Of a DNA stretch of 37,074 nt, positions 19,973-28,561 are shown one piece after another. The DNA is from a virus: positions 1-37,074 of the IMG/VR virus record IMGVR_UViG_3300025087_000206; one strand, written 5' to 3'. Position 1 is the stretch's first letter. Every line of letters starts with the position of its first letter. The notes under the pieces are model-generated. The model was not told the origin of the DNA. It saw nothing but the letters and a program-made list of their open reading frames with translations, and searched no databases. The translations under genes were made by a program, and so were the position numbers.

Positions 19973-22110
19973 TGGCAAAACGACGGTTTGGCGAACGGCT
20001 GTTGACGGCCAGTAAATTGATCGGGACGGCGGTGCGGCATGTGACAGGGGGCAGCCGGCAGAAATCGCCGTATATGTTCCCGGGGTGGCAGCGGATGAGG
20101 CCGGTGAAGAGTCTGGTGGATTACCAGACCTTCGCAGAAGAGGGGTATGAGAAAAACCAGATCGTGTTCGCATGCATCCGGAAGATCGCAACCACAGCCA
20201 AGGGGACGCACCTGCGGGTGGAACGGATGGTAGATGGGCAAGGGGAGGCGTGGCAAGAGCACCATCTGCAAAGGCTGTTCGACCGGCCGAACGAGAATTA
20301 TTCGATGCGTTACATCCTGGAGATGATGAACACCTACCGCAACCTGGAAGGGAATGCCTTTTTGATCAAGGAGAAGAAGGGCAAGCAGACGGAGAAGCTG
20401 TGGCTGGTGAGACCGGACCGGATGCGGCCGGTGCCGAAGGAGAAAGAACTGCTTGGGTACGTGTATGTGCCGGTGGAAGGGGAGAAGGTGCCGTACCTGC
20501 CAGGGGAAGTGATCCATGTGAAATTCGTGAACCCGCTGGACCCGTTCGAGGGGCTGGGGCGGGGGATCCCGCCATTGATGGCAGCGGCGCGGGAAGTGGA
20601 TATCGACAACCGGGCAACGGCGTTCATCGACCAATTTTTCAAACAGGCGGCGGTGCCGATGGGAGTGTGGGGGGTCAAGCACGAGATCGATGATGCTGAG
20701 ATGACGCGGATCCGGGCGCGGATCGACGAGCAGTACGCAGGAGAAGCCGGCTGGTGGAAAGACTTGATCCTGGATACGGAGGCAGAATACCAGCGGATCG
20801 GGCTGAACATGGAAGAGATGGCCTTCCCGGACCTGCGGAGCATGTCCGAGGTGAGGATCTGCACGACATTCGACGTGCCACCAATCCTGATCGGGATCAA
20901 GGCCGGGCTGGAAGCGAGCACTTATTCCAACTACGAGCAGGCACGCAAGGAGCTGTGGGAGGAGAAAGTAGAGCCGGAAACAGCGGACATCATCGAGGCG
21001 ATGAACGTGTCGTTCGCGGATGAGCTGGGGGAAATCGGCCAGGTGGTGCCGGATTACTCGCATGTGCCGGCGGCGCGGGATGACCGGGCGGCACAGTTCC
21101 AGAGAGCCGACACGGGCGTGAAAGGTGGCTGGATGACAGTCAACGAAGCACGGCGCGAGGTGGAACTGGGAGAAGTCGAGAACGGGGATGTGTTCCTGCG
21201 GCCGATGATGATCACAGAGATCGGGGAAAAAGGGCTAGGGATGGTTCCGGCGAAGGAGAAGAAGAGCAGGAAAGCGACGCGTGAGGAGATGGGGGCGAAA
21301 TTCCATAAGGCACTGGACGTGGTGGCGCGAGCCTGGGAGGGACGGTTCGAGCAGGCAGCCAGGGAGCAATTTGAAAAAGAACTGCCGGCAATGCTGGCAG
21401 AGTTGAAGCAATTCAAGCGGCGCAAGGCAGACGAGCCGTGGAGCGATATCCTGAAATTTTTATTGGGCGTGATCAGCCAGAACACCCAGTTCTGGAAAAT
21501 GGCGTACCTGCCGCTGTTCCTGGCGCTGATGGACGAGCAAGGGGAGACGATATCGGCCAGCTTCGGGATCAGCTGGGATCTGAGCAGCCAGGACACACTG
21601 GCATGGCTGGAGAACTACGCGTTCACGTTTGCGGAGCAGATCAGCATGAGCACAGCGGAAGGGGTGCGGCAGCTGGTGATGCAGGCACAACTGGAAGGCT
21701 GGGGAGTTGGCAAGCTGGCCGACGAGCTGCAGGCGCTGTATGGCGGATGGTCCAAAGACCGGGCGCTGACGATCGCCAGGACGGAGACGATACGATCCAG
21801 CAATGCGGGAGCTGAGGAATCGTACCGGCAGGCAGGGGTGGAGCGCAAGGAATGGTACACGGCGCTGGATGAACGGGTGTGCCCGTTCTGCGGAGAGATG
21901 CACGGCAGCGTGATCGCGATCGGAACGAATTATTTCGGTAAGGGAGACACGATGGTGGTGGAGCTGCCAGATGATGCGCTGGCGATACTGCCTGAAGGAG
22001 CTGAACAAAAGGGGCGGTTACTGACGATGGTGATGGGCTATTCGGACGTCGGTTACCCGCCATTACACCCGAAGTGCCGGTGCACGCTGTTACCGGTGAT
22101 CGAAGATTAA
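19972..22110 (+). CDS. Portal protein fused to MuF head-morphogenesis domain
   Basis: This 712-aa protein has an HK97-type portal region in residues about 1-420 (YEKNQIVFACIRKIATTAKG, then VKFVNPLDPFEGLGRG-type core, and FDVPPILIGIK). A long helical linker follows. The C-terminal MuF-type domain is at about residues 560-712 (IARTETIRSSNAGAEESY, CPFCGEMHG, then YPPLHPKCRCTLLPV). Usually these are two genes; here they are one frame. The portal forms the DNA gate and the MuF domain helps head assembly. The ATG at 19972 overlaps the terminase stop; a TTG three bases earlier is possible. Confidence 0.88.
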   Translation: MAKRRFGERLLTASKLIGTAVRHVTGGSRQKSPYMFPGWQRMRPVKSLVDYQTFAEEGYEKNQIVFACIRKIATTAKGTHLRVERMVDGQGEAWQEHHLQRLFDRPNENYSMRYILEMMNTYRNLEGNAFLIKEKKGKQTEKLWLVRPDRMRPVPKEKELLGYVYVPVEGEKVPYLPGEVIHVKFVNPLDPFEGLGRGIPPLMAAAREVDIDNRATAFIDQFFKQAAVPMGVWGVKHEIDDAEMTRIRARIDEQYAGEAGWWKDLILDTEAEYQRIGLNMEEMAFPDLRSMSEVRICTTFDVPPILIGIKAGLEASTYSNYEQARKELWEEKVEPETADIIEAMNVSFADELGEIGQVVPDYSHVPAARDDRAAQFQRADTGVKGGWMTVNEARREVELGEVENGDVFLRPMMITEIGEKGLGMVPAKEKKSRKATREEMGAKFHKALDVVARAWEGRFEQAAREQFEKELPAMLAELKQFKRRKADEPWSDILKFLLGVISQNTQFWKMAYLPLFLALMDEQGETISASFGISWDLSSQDTLAWLENYAFTFAEQISMSTAEGVRQLVMQAQLEGWGVGKLADELQALYGGWSKDRALTIARTETIRSSNAGAEESYRQAGVERKEWYTALDERVCPFCGEMHGSVIAIGTNYFGKGDTMVVELPDDALAILPEGAEQKGRLLTMVMGYSDVGYPPLHPKCRCTLLPVIED

Positions 22111-22121
22111 GGAGAGGCGAG

Positions 22122-22877
22122 ATGGCAGGAGAACGGAAGCAAAAAATCTTCCCGTCGATGACGATGGGGCTGGATGATGAAACCGGCATTGTGGAGGCGT
22201 ATGTGTCGGTGATGGGGATCATGGATCACGATATGCCGCCGGACATCATCGAGTACGGGGCGTTCGGCAAGTCGCTCGAGGAGCGCGGCCCGAACGGGTC
22301 GAGCAAGATCCGGGTGCTATGGCAGCACCAATGGACAGAGGTGATCGGGATGCCGCTGGTGATCCAGGAGCACAGCCGGGACCTGCTGCCGGAGGCGGTG
22401 CGGATGCGATATCCGAATGCCAGCGGGGGGCTGTTTACGAGGACGCAACTGGTGATGGATGTCCAGCGAGGGCGGGAGGCGTACGCGCTGTACAAGGCCG
22501 GGGCGATGTCTGAGTGGTCGATCGGCTTTGATGCAGTGCTGGCCGAGCTGGACAAAGTGGAGGGGGCGACGGTGCGAAGGATCAAGGAGATCCGGCTGTG
22601 GGAATACAGCCCGGTGACGTGGGGGGCGAACCCGGCAACGGTGACCACAGATGTAAAGATGGCAGATATCCAGGCGGAAGAAGAACTGAGACGCCTGGTT
22701 ACTGGGCTGGGGATCGACCCAGCCATGATGGGCATCTCTGAACTGGTAGAGGCAATTGAGAAGCACCTGGAGGTAAGGGCCGGGCCGGTCACGCCACCCA
22801 CCCTGGAACAGGCCGCGCAACTGCGGATCCGGATCTTGGAGCTGAACCATCGCCTACAATCCAAATTTAATGTGTGA
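22122..22877 (+). CDS. Prohead maturation protease, HK97 type
   Basis: This 251-aa protein of the U35-like family matures the capsid. The likely catalytic His lies in LWQHQWTEVIG (about residue 69) and the Ser in EWSIGF (about 133), with the usual spacing, followed by LWEYSPVTWGANPATVT. The last 70 residues are helical and could act as a scaffold-like tail. GGAGAGGCGAG precedes the ATG. It lies between portal and capsid genes, as in HK97-like phages. Confidence 0.88.
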   Translation: MAGERKQKIFPSMTMGLDDETGIVEAYVSVMGIMDHDMPPDIIEYGAFGKSLEERGPNGSSKIRVLWQHQWTEVIGMPLVIQEHSRDLLPEAVRMRYPNASGGLFTRTQLVMDVQRGREAYALYKAGAMSEWSIGFDAVLAELDKVEGATVRRIKEIRLWEYSPVTWGANPATVTTDVKMADIQAEEELRRLVTGLGIDPAMMGISELVEAIEKHLEVRAGPVTPPTLEQAAQLRIRILELNHRLQSKFNV

Positions 22878-22885
22878 GGTGACAG

Positions 22886-24160
22886 ATGACTACAAAAATC
22901 GAGGAGCTGTACAAGCAAGCTCACAATCTGATCAGCCAGGCAAAGGCAGCCCTGGAGGCTGACGGCGAACTGACCGATCAGAAGCGCGAGGAGATTGACC
23001 GCTGGCTGAGCCAGGCGGAAGAAATCGAGAAGCGCGCCAAGCAGATGGAAAGTGTGCTGGAACGTGATCTGGCGCTGGTGGAGGCTGAGAACCGCCAGGC
23101 GGTGGAGGCGCAGACCCGCGAGAAGGACGCAAAGGCTGAGAAAGGCGGCTTCAAGAGCTTCGGCGAGTACCTGGCCTCCATCGTGAAATTCCGCGAGAAA
23201 CACGTCCCGGATGCACGCCTGACAGCGCTCGAAGAGAAGGCGCTGGCGGGAGAACAGGGCGACCTGGGCGGATTCCTGATCCAACCGGAACACCGCCAGG
23301 ATATCCTGACCGCCCGCGGCGAGGCTTCGATCATCCGCCAACGGGCCCGGGTCATTCCGATGGGCAGCCGGGTAGTGCCGTTCCCAGCGGTGGACCTGAC
23401 CCAGGGCGCAGCGGGAGCCTCGGCGTTCTATGGCGGCGGGGTGTATTACTGGGTCGAAGAAAACGCGGAGATCACCGAATCGAGCGTGAAATTCCGCGAG
23501 ATCGAACTACATGCCCGCGAACTGGCCGGGCTGATCAGCATGCCCAACGGATTGATCCGCGACAGTATCGTGTCGATGGAAGTCTTCCTGGCGGGGCCGG
23601 GCTCCTTTGGGGGCGGGCTGGGCTGGTCAGAAGATTACGCCTTCCTGCGCGCCAACGGGGTGGGCAAACCAGTAGGCATGTTGAATGCCGACTGCAAGGT
23701 GACGGTGGCACGCGCCGGAGCCGGTGCGATCGCGTATGCGGACATCATCGGGATGTACGCCAAGATGCTGATGGGCGGCGAGCCGATCTGGATCGCCAGC
23801 CAGTCGATCCTGCCGCAACTGATGGCAATGGTGGACGCGGGCAACACGCTGGTGTGGCAGCCGGGAGCAGTGGTCGGGAAACCGGATACCCTGCTGGGGC
23901 GGCCGATCTTCTACACCGAGAAACTGCCGGCGCTGGGAACTGAGGGCGACCTGATGTTCGTGGACCCGAGCTACTACCTGGTGGGCGACCGCCAGAACAT
24001 CACCATCGACTGGTCCGAACATATCGAGTTCAAGAAGAACAAGAAGGTCTTCCGCATTCTCGAAGCGGTTGACGGGCAGGCCTGGCTGAACGCGAGCATC
24101 ACGCTGGCAGACGGCTCGACCTCGGTGAGCCCGATCGTAGTTCTGACTGACGCTGCATAA
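22886..24160 (+). CDS. Major capsid protein, HK97 fold
   Basis: This 424-aa protein has an N-terminal coiled-coil delta domain (about residues 1-95, highly charged, expected to be cut off by the protease). The capsid body begins near residue 100 (FGEYLASIVKF, then GGFLIQPEHRQDIL, RARVIPMGSRVVPFP, and the C-terminal DPSYYLVGDRQNITIDWSEH signature). It forms the icosahedral shell. GGTGAC is a modest ribosome site. The synonymous codon style is more C-ending than in flanking genes, fitting high expression. Confidence 0.93.
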   Translation: MTTKIEELYKQAHNLISQAKAALEADGELTDQKREEIDRWLSQAEEIEKRAKQMESVLERDLALVEAENRQAVEAQTREKDAKAEKGGFKSFGEYLASIVKFREKHVPDARLTALEEKALAGEQGDLGGFLIQPEHRQDILTARGEASIIRQRARVIPMGSRVVPFPAVDLTQGAAGASAFYGGGVYYWVEENAEITESSVKFREIELHARELAGLISMPNGLIRDSIVSMEVFLAGPGSFGGGLGWSEDYAFLRANGVGKPVGMLNADCKVTVARAGAGAIAYADIIGMYAKMLMGGEPIWIASQSILPQLMAMVDAGNTLVWQPGAVVGKPDTLLGRPIFYTEKLPALGTEGDLMFVDPSYYLVGDRQNITIDWSEHIEFKKNKKVFRILEAVDGQAWLNASITLADGSTSVSPIVVLTDAA

Positions 24161-24170
24161 GGAGGCAGAA

Positions 24171-24605
24171 ATGACAGCACTATTGAGCGAGAAAATCGCA
24201 GTAATGGGGGCGATCGACCCCCAGCTGGTGGATAACACCAGCGTGACATCGGACTGGGTACCGATGGAGAACCTGGGCCAGGTACTGGCGGTGCTGAACG
24301 TGGGCGCCACAGACATCACCCTGGATGCCAAACTGCAGGAAGCGACCAGTGCGGCTGGCGCCGGTGCGGCAGACCTGACCGGCAAGGCGATCACCCAATT
24401 CGCGGCCACCGACGACAACAAGCAGGCGTTGATCGGGGTGCGGGCAGACGAGATCTCGTCCGGTTTCACCCACGTGGCGCTGGTGGTCACGGTAGGCGAT
24501 GGCGTAGCTGGCGCATATGTGTCAGCCGTGCTGCTGGGCGGAGATGCACGTTACCGCCCGGCGGATGACCTGGATGTGGCCAGTGTTGACGAGATCGTGA
24601 ACTAG
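24171..24605 (+). CDS. Probable capsid-associated protein, 144 aa
   Basis: It follows the capsid gene by 10 bases with GGAGG before the ATG. The composition is Ala/Val/Asp-rich and beta-like (WVPMENLGQVLAVLNVGATD, THVALVVTVGDGVAGAYVSA), as expected for head decoration or stabilisation proteins in this position; no family is recognised with certainty. It ends at TAG, with two more in-frame TAG codons in the next 24 bases (24615, 24627). Confidence 0.7.
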   Translation: MTALLSEKIAVMGAIDPQLVDNTSVTSDWVPMENLGQVLAVLNVGATDITLDAKLQEATSAAGAGAADLTGKAITQFAATDDNKQALIGVRADEISSGFTHVALVVTVGDGVAGAYVSAVLLGGDARYRPADDLDVASVDEIVN

Positions 24606-24631
24606 CCGGTGGATTAGCCGATGAACTAGAC

Positions 24632-24747
24632 CGGGGGCGGCGGCGCGGATGGCCTGGCTGGCAGGGGTTGGCCTCCCGTAAGACGCTGCACCGCAACGGG
24701 AAGGGATCCAGTCCCCAAGGAGAGGTTCAAATCCTCCCCGCCCCCGG
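24632..24747 (+). tRNA. Non-canonical tRNA-like structure in the late operon
   Basis: A perfect 10-bp closing stem CCGGGGGCGG/CCGCCCCCGG (24632-24641 with 24738-24747) is stacked on a T-arm (GAGG-TTCAAAT-CCTC). Inside are CCCGT/ACGGG (24675-24679 with 24696-24700) with a 16-base loop and a variable-arm-like GGGA-TCCAG-TCCC. The acceptor and T-arm layout is that of a long-variable-arm tRNA, but no 7-base anticodon loop with U33 can be drawn. It could be a decayed tRNA, a tRNA mimic or a processing or regulatory element in the mRNA. Confidence 0.4.
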
Positions 24748-24764
24748 ATTTGAAGGAGCGTGAA

Positions 24765-24962
24765 ATGAAAGTGATCGTATTGAGAGCATTCTACGATGTG
24801 CCCACCGGCAAGGATTACCGGCCGGGAGACGAGATCGTGGGCTGGCCGGAGGAACGAACCGAACGCTATGCAAGAGCCGGCTTTGTGAAAACGGAAAAGG
24901 CAGCCGAGGTACCTAGGAAGCGAGCGACCAAACGGGAGAAAGGCCCGAGCGAGGATAAGTAA
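24765..24962 (+). CDS. Small protein between capsid and connector genes, 65 aa
   Basis: The start at 24765 has AAGGAG six bases upstream; an ATG at 24750 does not. The N-terminal 45 residues form a compact beta domain (VIVLRAFYDVPTGKDYRPGD, then YARAGFV), and the tail is strongly basic (RKRATKREKG). Similar short proteins often lie between capsid and adaptor genes. Function unknown. Confidence 0.65.
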   Translation: MKVIVLRAFYDVPTGKDYRPGDEIVGWPEERTERYARAGFVKTEKAAEVPRKRATKREKGPSEDK

Positions 24963-24964
24963 AA

Positions 24965-25840
24965 ATGCCGAACCTGTATGCAACCCCGAGCGAGCTGAAG
25001 GCGGCGATGGCGGACGTGTACCAACCAGGGAACACGGATTATGACGCGCTGATGCTGACCCTATTGAACCAGGCGAGCCGGGAGGTGGACCGGCACTGCA
25101 AGCGGTCGTTCTACCCGGCGTATGCGGCACGCAGTTATTCAGTGCGAAAAAGCTCTGACGAGCTGTGGGTGGATGACCTGATCGAGATCGACACGGTGGA
25201 GATCAGCGACGATGACGGCGAGACCTACGATACGCTGGCAGCCACAGATTACTACGCCACAGTGGCGGGAGATCTGAACTCTGCGAGAAGCTACAGCCTG
25301 TTGATCATGGACCCGAACGGCACAGAGGGACTATGGCCGGCAGGTCAGAAATCGGTGCGGATCACGGGCTGGTGGGCGTGTGCGGATGATCGAGATGAGG
25401 TGTGGGAGAACAGTCAGGACACGGTGGAGAACAACCCGCTGGCGGCGGATGGGGTGTCCATCACGGTAAACGATGCAGACGGGGCGGACCAGTGGGGGGT
25501 GACGCCGCGGTTCCAGGCCGGGCAACTGGCGAGGATCGAGGATGAAGCAGTCGAGATCACGGTGGTAACTGCAGGCATTACGAACACGCTGACGGTGGCG
25601 AGGGGGCGGAACGGGAGCACAGCGGCGGTACACATCCAGAACACAGAGATCAAGATCTTCAGGGCGCCGGAGATGGTGAAGCGAGCGACGATCGTGGTGG
25701 CGGGGGTGATGCTGGGGAGAGGTAAAGCCGGCTTTGGGGACGGCACGGCGAATGTCGAGCTGGGGCGGGTGTTCTTCGTGAAGGAGTTCCCGGCCGAGGT
25801 GCGCAAGATGCTGGAAATGTACAAGAAGGTGACGGTGTAA
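24965..25840 (+). CDS. Head-tail adaptor (connector) protein
   Basis: This 291-aa protein starts with the helical pattern of HK97 gp6-like adaptors (YATPSELKAAMADVYQPG, LLNQASREVDRHCKRSFYP, YSV). A beta-rich middle (VRITGWWACADD, then ITVVTAGITNTLTVARGRNG) and a helical end (FPAEVRKMLEMYKKV) follow. It is longer than typical gp6, with an inserted beta segment. It would bind under the portal. Its TAA overlaps the next ATG. Confidence 0.75.
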   Translation: MPNLYATPSELKAAMADVYQPGNTDYDALMLTLLNQASREVDRHCKRSFYPAYAARSYSVRKSSDELWVDDLIEIDTVEISDDDGETYDTLAATDYYATVAGDLNSARSYSLLIMDPNGTEGLWPAGQKSVRITGWWACADDRDEVWENSQDTVENNPLAADGVSITVNDADGADQWGVTPRFQAGQLARIEDEAVEITVVTAGITNTLTVARGRNGSTAAVHIQNTEIKIFRAPEMVKRATIVVAGVMLGRGKAGFGDGTANVELGRVFFVKEFPAEVRKMLEMYKKVTV

Positions 25841-26271
25841 TGGGCGCAAAGATCGATATCCAAATACCGGGCCTGGCGAAGCTGATCCGCAATCTAGCGA
25901 ATTTCGACCGGATGTGGACCGAGGAAATGGAGAAAGCCGGCAAGCAAGGGGGGGCATTGCTGATGCGGGAGTGGAAGGTTGAAGCGCCAGTAGATAAAGG
26001 CATATATCGCTCCAAAATCACTGCTCAAACCACCTCGATCGTGGGGCGGGAAGTGACGACACGGGTGGGCACGAATGTGACCAGCGATGGAGGTTTTCTG
26101 TATCCGAAGCAACTGGAAGAAGAGTCCGGCTATCACTATGCGAGCGGGCCGCGCAAGGGGCAGCCGCTGCAAGGCAGGGTGAAGGCGATACTGGCAAGGA
26201 ATGAGGATAAGTTGAACGCGCTGATCAAACAGGCCGGAGAACGGCTACTGGACCGGATGGTGGTGAAGTAA
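25840..26271 (+). CDS. Neck/tail-completion protein, HK97 gp10-like
   Basis: This 143-aa protein matches the gp10-like pattern: short basic N-terminal strand (KIDIQIPGLAKLI), long helix (EEMEKAGKQGGALLMREW), APVDKGIYRSKI, then beta segments and a C-terminal helix. It would join head and tail. It is coupled by 1-base overlaps to both neighbours. Confidence 0.75.
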   Translation: MGAKIDIQIPGLAKLIRNLANFDRMWTEEMEKAGKQGGALLMREWKVEAPVDKGIYRSKITAQTTSIVGREVTTRVGTNVTSDGGFLYPKQLEEESGYHYASGPRKGQPLQGRVKAILARNEDKLNALIKQAGERLLDRMVVK

Positions 26272-26753
26272 TGGCAGACACCTATTTCCCATGGATGGAC
26301 GAACTGAAGACGCTGTTCCAGACGGTGCACACGGCGGCCAAGACGGCCGAGTTGACGGACAACGCGGGACAGGTGCACATCTACAGCGAGCTGCCGGAGA
26401 TGATCAGGAGCTACCCGACCACGCTGATCACCTTTGTGAGCGGGGGGGATGTGTACAGCGCGGGAGGGGTGCAGCGGGCGGAGTATGACATCCAGGTGAC
26501 GCTGTACGTGGCCAGGGCGAGCCTGCCGGATGCGCTGAGCACGGCGGCGCCGTTCGTGATCCTGGTGAAACATGAGGCAGCCAAAAATCTGACGCTGAGC
26601 GGCACGGTGGAGGACTTCGAGCCGCCGATGCTGCCAGAGCGGTGGTGGTCCGGGCCGGGGAACATCGTCTATGGCGATGAGCAGCACACAGGACTCATTT
26701 TCAAGTTCATTGTACGAGTCAACGAATCCGGGGTGTACCCGGTGAACGCTTAG
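26271..26753 (+). CDS. Putative tail terminator protein
   Basis: A 160-aa protein in the position of the tail terminator, between the gp10-like and tail-tube genes. The pattern is an N-terminal helix (WMDELKTLFQTVHTAAKTAE) and alternating strands (AEYDIQVTLYVARAS, LIFKFIVRV), as in lambda gpU-like folds, but similarity is by order and pattern only. Confidence 0.6.
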   Translation: MADTYFPWMDELKTLFQTVHTAAKTAELTDNAGQVHIYSELPEMIRSYPTTLITFVSGGDVYSAGGVQRAEYDIQVTLYVARASLPDALSTAAPFVILVKHEAAKNLTLSGTVEDFEPPMLPERWWSGPGNIVYGDEQHTGLIFKFIVRVNESGVYPVNA

Positions 26754-26761
26754 GAGGCGAG

Positions 26762-27037
26762 ATGGAAAAATACGTGTATGCAGGCAAAGGCGAGGGTGTG
26801 ATCGGGCTGCCGCATGAGATCAGCGAGGAGCTGGCCGAGCAGTGGAAACAGGAATATGAGGAAAAGGTTCTGGATGGGAAGAGCCAAGCAGAGCTGGCCA
26901 ACGACCCCTGGGTGATCCTGCAGGCGGCGCTGGAACGGAAGACCTACGAGCTGGTGAAACCCGCCAGAAAAACCAAAACCAAGCCGGAGGAAACCGGCGA
27001 AGAACTGATCGAGGAAGCGATCGAAGGAGCTAACTAA
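26762..27037 (+). CDS. Small acidic protein before the tail tube, 91 aa
   Basis: GGAGG precedes the ATG. A short beta start (MEKYVYAGKGEGVIGLPHE) is followed by a long charged helical part ending in a Lys/Glu-rich tail. No family is recognised. Its TAA overlaps the tail-tube ATG, so it is translated in step with it. Confidence 0.65.
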   Translation: MEKYVYAGKGEGVIGLPHEISEELAEQWKQEYEEKVLDGKSQAELANDPWVILQAALERKTYELVKPARKTKTKPEETGEELIEEAIEGAN

Positions 27038-28065
27038 TGGCAAGCGGACAAAAAGCATTGACGGCAATTTTGTATGGGGCTGAAGACCCGCATGGGACGC
27101 TGGCAGCAGCGACCGGATATGTGCTGGGCGAACACCAGCCGATCACGGCGGATCACCAGACGGCGAAGATCCGGGATGACATGAAGGTACGGGCGGATGC
27201 AACGCGCACGATGGTGTACGCCAAGCTGGTGACGGACACACTGAGGATCCCGCACGGGTACTTCCAGATCCTGCCCATGCTGGGGTCGATCTGCCTGGAG
27301 GGCGCAGTTGTGCCGTCCGAGCAAACAGTCGGTCAACTAGATTATCTGTGGACGTTCGACCCATCCATGACGGCGGAAAATGAGCCGGACAGCATCGCAC
27401 TGTGGCTGGAGGACAATGTTGATGTGTCGCTGCGGCATTATGTGATGGGCAAGCGGCTGCGCTTCAGCTTCCAGGTACCGCAGGGGCAGGGGGATGCCAA
27501 CCTGCAGGCCGAACTGGAATATTTTGCCCAGAAGAACGATACCGGCGTGGCACAGGCGGGCATATCCAAGCCGACCGTGGAGACGATCAACGCCAAGCTG
27601 ATGCGGATCTATCTGGATGCCACCTGGGCGGCCCTGGGTACTACCGAGAAGGCCGGCATTTTGCGGGCAGGCACGGTGGAGATCCTGACCGGACTGCACC
27701 CGATCATGAATGGATCTGCCTACACGTATTTCACGGACCACGAAGAGGGCATGATCGGAGTGACGGCGGCACTGACCTTTGAACGCAATGCGACGAGCCA
27801 GGCGATCATAGCGGCGGCCAAGAGTTCTGCCGGCGGCCCGAAGACCCCGGCGGCTCTGAGACTGGAAGTCGAGGGATCGCAGATCGGCACCGGCGAGAAT
27901 CACAGCCTGAAGCTGGATATCTGGGGCTACTGGGACCAGTACGTGGGCAACGCGCAGGAAGCGGATGGCACGCTGCTGGACACAGTGACCTTTGCGGGCA
28001 TCTATGACCCGACATCGGCCAAGATGTTCCAAATGCTGGTGAGCACCAACGTAAGCACCATCTAG
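27037..28065 (+). CDS. Major tail (tube) protein
   Basis: This 342-aa protein lies immediately before the tail assembly chaperones and tape measure, the standard place for the tube protein of long non-contractile tails. It is beta-rich with few Cys (FQILPMLGSICLEG, LRFSFQVPQGQGD) and has a likely C-terminal immunoglobulin-like or carbohydrate-binding extension from about residue 265 (LRLEVEGSQIGTGENHSLKL). It polymerises into the tail tube. Confidence 0.75.
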   Translation: MASGQKALTAILYGAEDPHGTLAAATGYVLGEHQPITADHQTAKIRDDMKVRADATRTMVYAKLVTDTLRIPHGYFQILPMLGSICLEGAVVPSEQTVGQLDYLWTFDPSMTAENEPDSIALWLEDNVDVSLRHYVMGKRLRFSFQVPQGQGDANLQAELEYFAQKNDTGVAQAGISKPTVETINAKLMRIYLDATWAALGTTEKAGILRAGTVEILTGLHPIMNGSAYTYFTDHEEGMIGVTAALTFERNATSQAIIAAAKSSAGGPKTPAALRLEVEGSQIGTGENHSLKLDIWGYWDQYVGNAQEADGTLLDTVTFAGIYDPTSAKMFQMLVSTNVSTI

Positions 28066-28073
28066 GAGACAGG

Positions 28074-28526
28074 ATGAGCAAACTACAACAAGCACTGGAT
28101 CTGGGTTACCAGAAGATCACCCGGCCGATGAACCTGGGGAGCTATCACCAGGCCTATAAGGCGATCACCTTCGAGGTGTGGGTCAACCTGCCGCGGGCGG
28201 TGAGAGAGACGTATGCCGACTTGCAGCGCAAGAACCGCGAGCTGGAAAACGTGTTCCGGATGCAGATCAAAGCGCTGGGCAGCACGAGCGACGAGGCCGA
28301 GCATGAACGGCTGAACGGGGAGATCGAGGCGCTGAACAAGGACATGATCACGTTGAACGATGAGGTGTATGCCTGGTACGCGCAGGTGTGGGGGGAAAGT
28401 CCGGAGAAGGTGCGGGAGTTCGCTAAAACATTATTGGATCAGGAAATGATCGGGCTGTGGAAGTGGATGCAGACCGAGACCTGGGCGCTGATCACGATGC
28501 ACCTGGAGGGACTGGAAAAAAACTAA
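28074..28526 (+). CDS. Tail assembly chaperone (frame 0 product)
   Basis: This 150-aa helical, charged protein sits between the tail tube and tape measure genes. It ends GLEKN-stop, where the codons GAA AAA AAC TAA contain a -1 slippery heptamer. It corresponds to lambda gpG: the short chaperone that coats the tape measure protein. A fraction of ribosomes should shift to make the 236-aa fusion with the following frame. Confidence 0.85.
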   Translation: MSKLQQALDLGYQKITRPMNLGSYHQAYKAITFEVWVNLPRAVRETYADLQRKNRELENVFRMQIKALGSTSDEAEHERLNGEIEALNKDMITLNDEVYAWYAQVWGESPEKVREFAKTLLDQEMIGLWKWMQTETWALITMHLEGLEKN

Positions 28527-28561
28527 AGGATGCGCTGCTGGATGTGGCACACAGCGGCGCA
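28517..28561 (+). promoter_or_regulatory. Programmed -1 ribosomal frameshift signal
   Basis: The heptamer A AAA AAC (28517-28523) is in the correct phase, with the frame-0 stop TAA right after it. A 7-base spacer leads to a stem TGCGCTGCTG/CAGCGGCGCA (28531-28540 with 28552-28561, one G-U, 11-base loop). Heptamer, spacer and stem match known -1 shift sites. Confidence 0.88.

Noticed and set aside
19966-21063. Long minus-strand open frame opposite the portal gene (365 codons)
   Set aside because: Shadow of a strong plus-strand gene with high GC; composition rich in His, Pro and Arg, no start signal. The same applies to the minus frames at 22226-23341, 5086-5910 and 27337-28095.
24603-24629. 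Genome-wide TAG recoding
   Set aside because: Several clear genes end in TAG right before a following start (for example at 4792, 15761, 26753, 28065, 35385), so TAG is a normal stop here.
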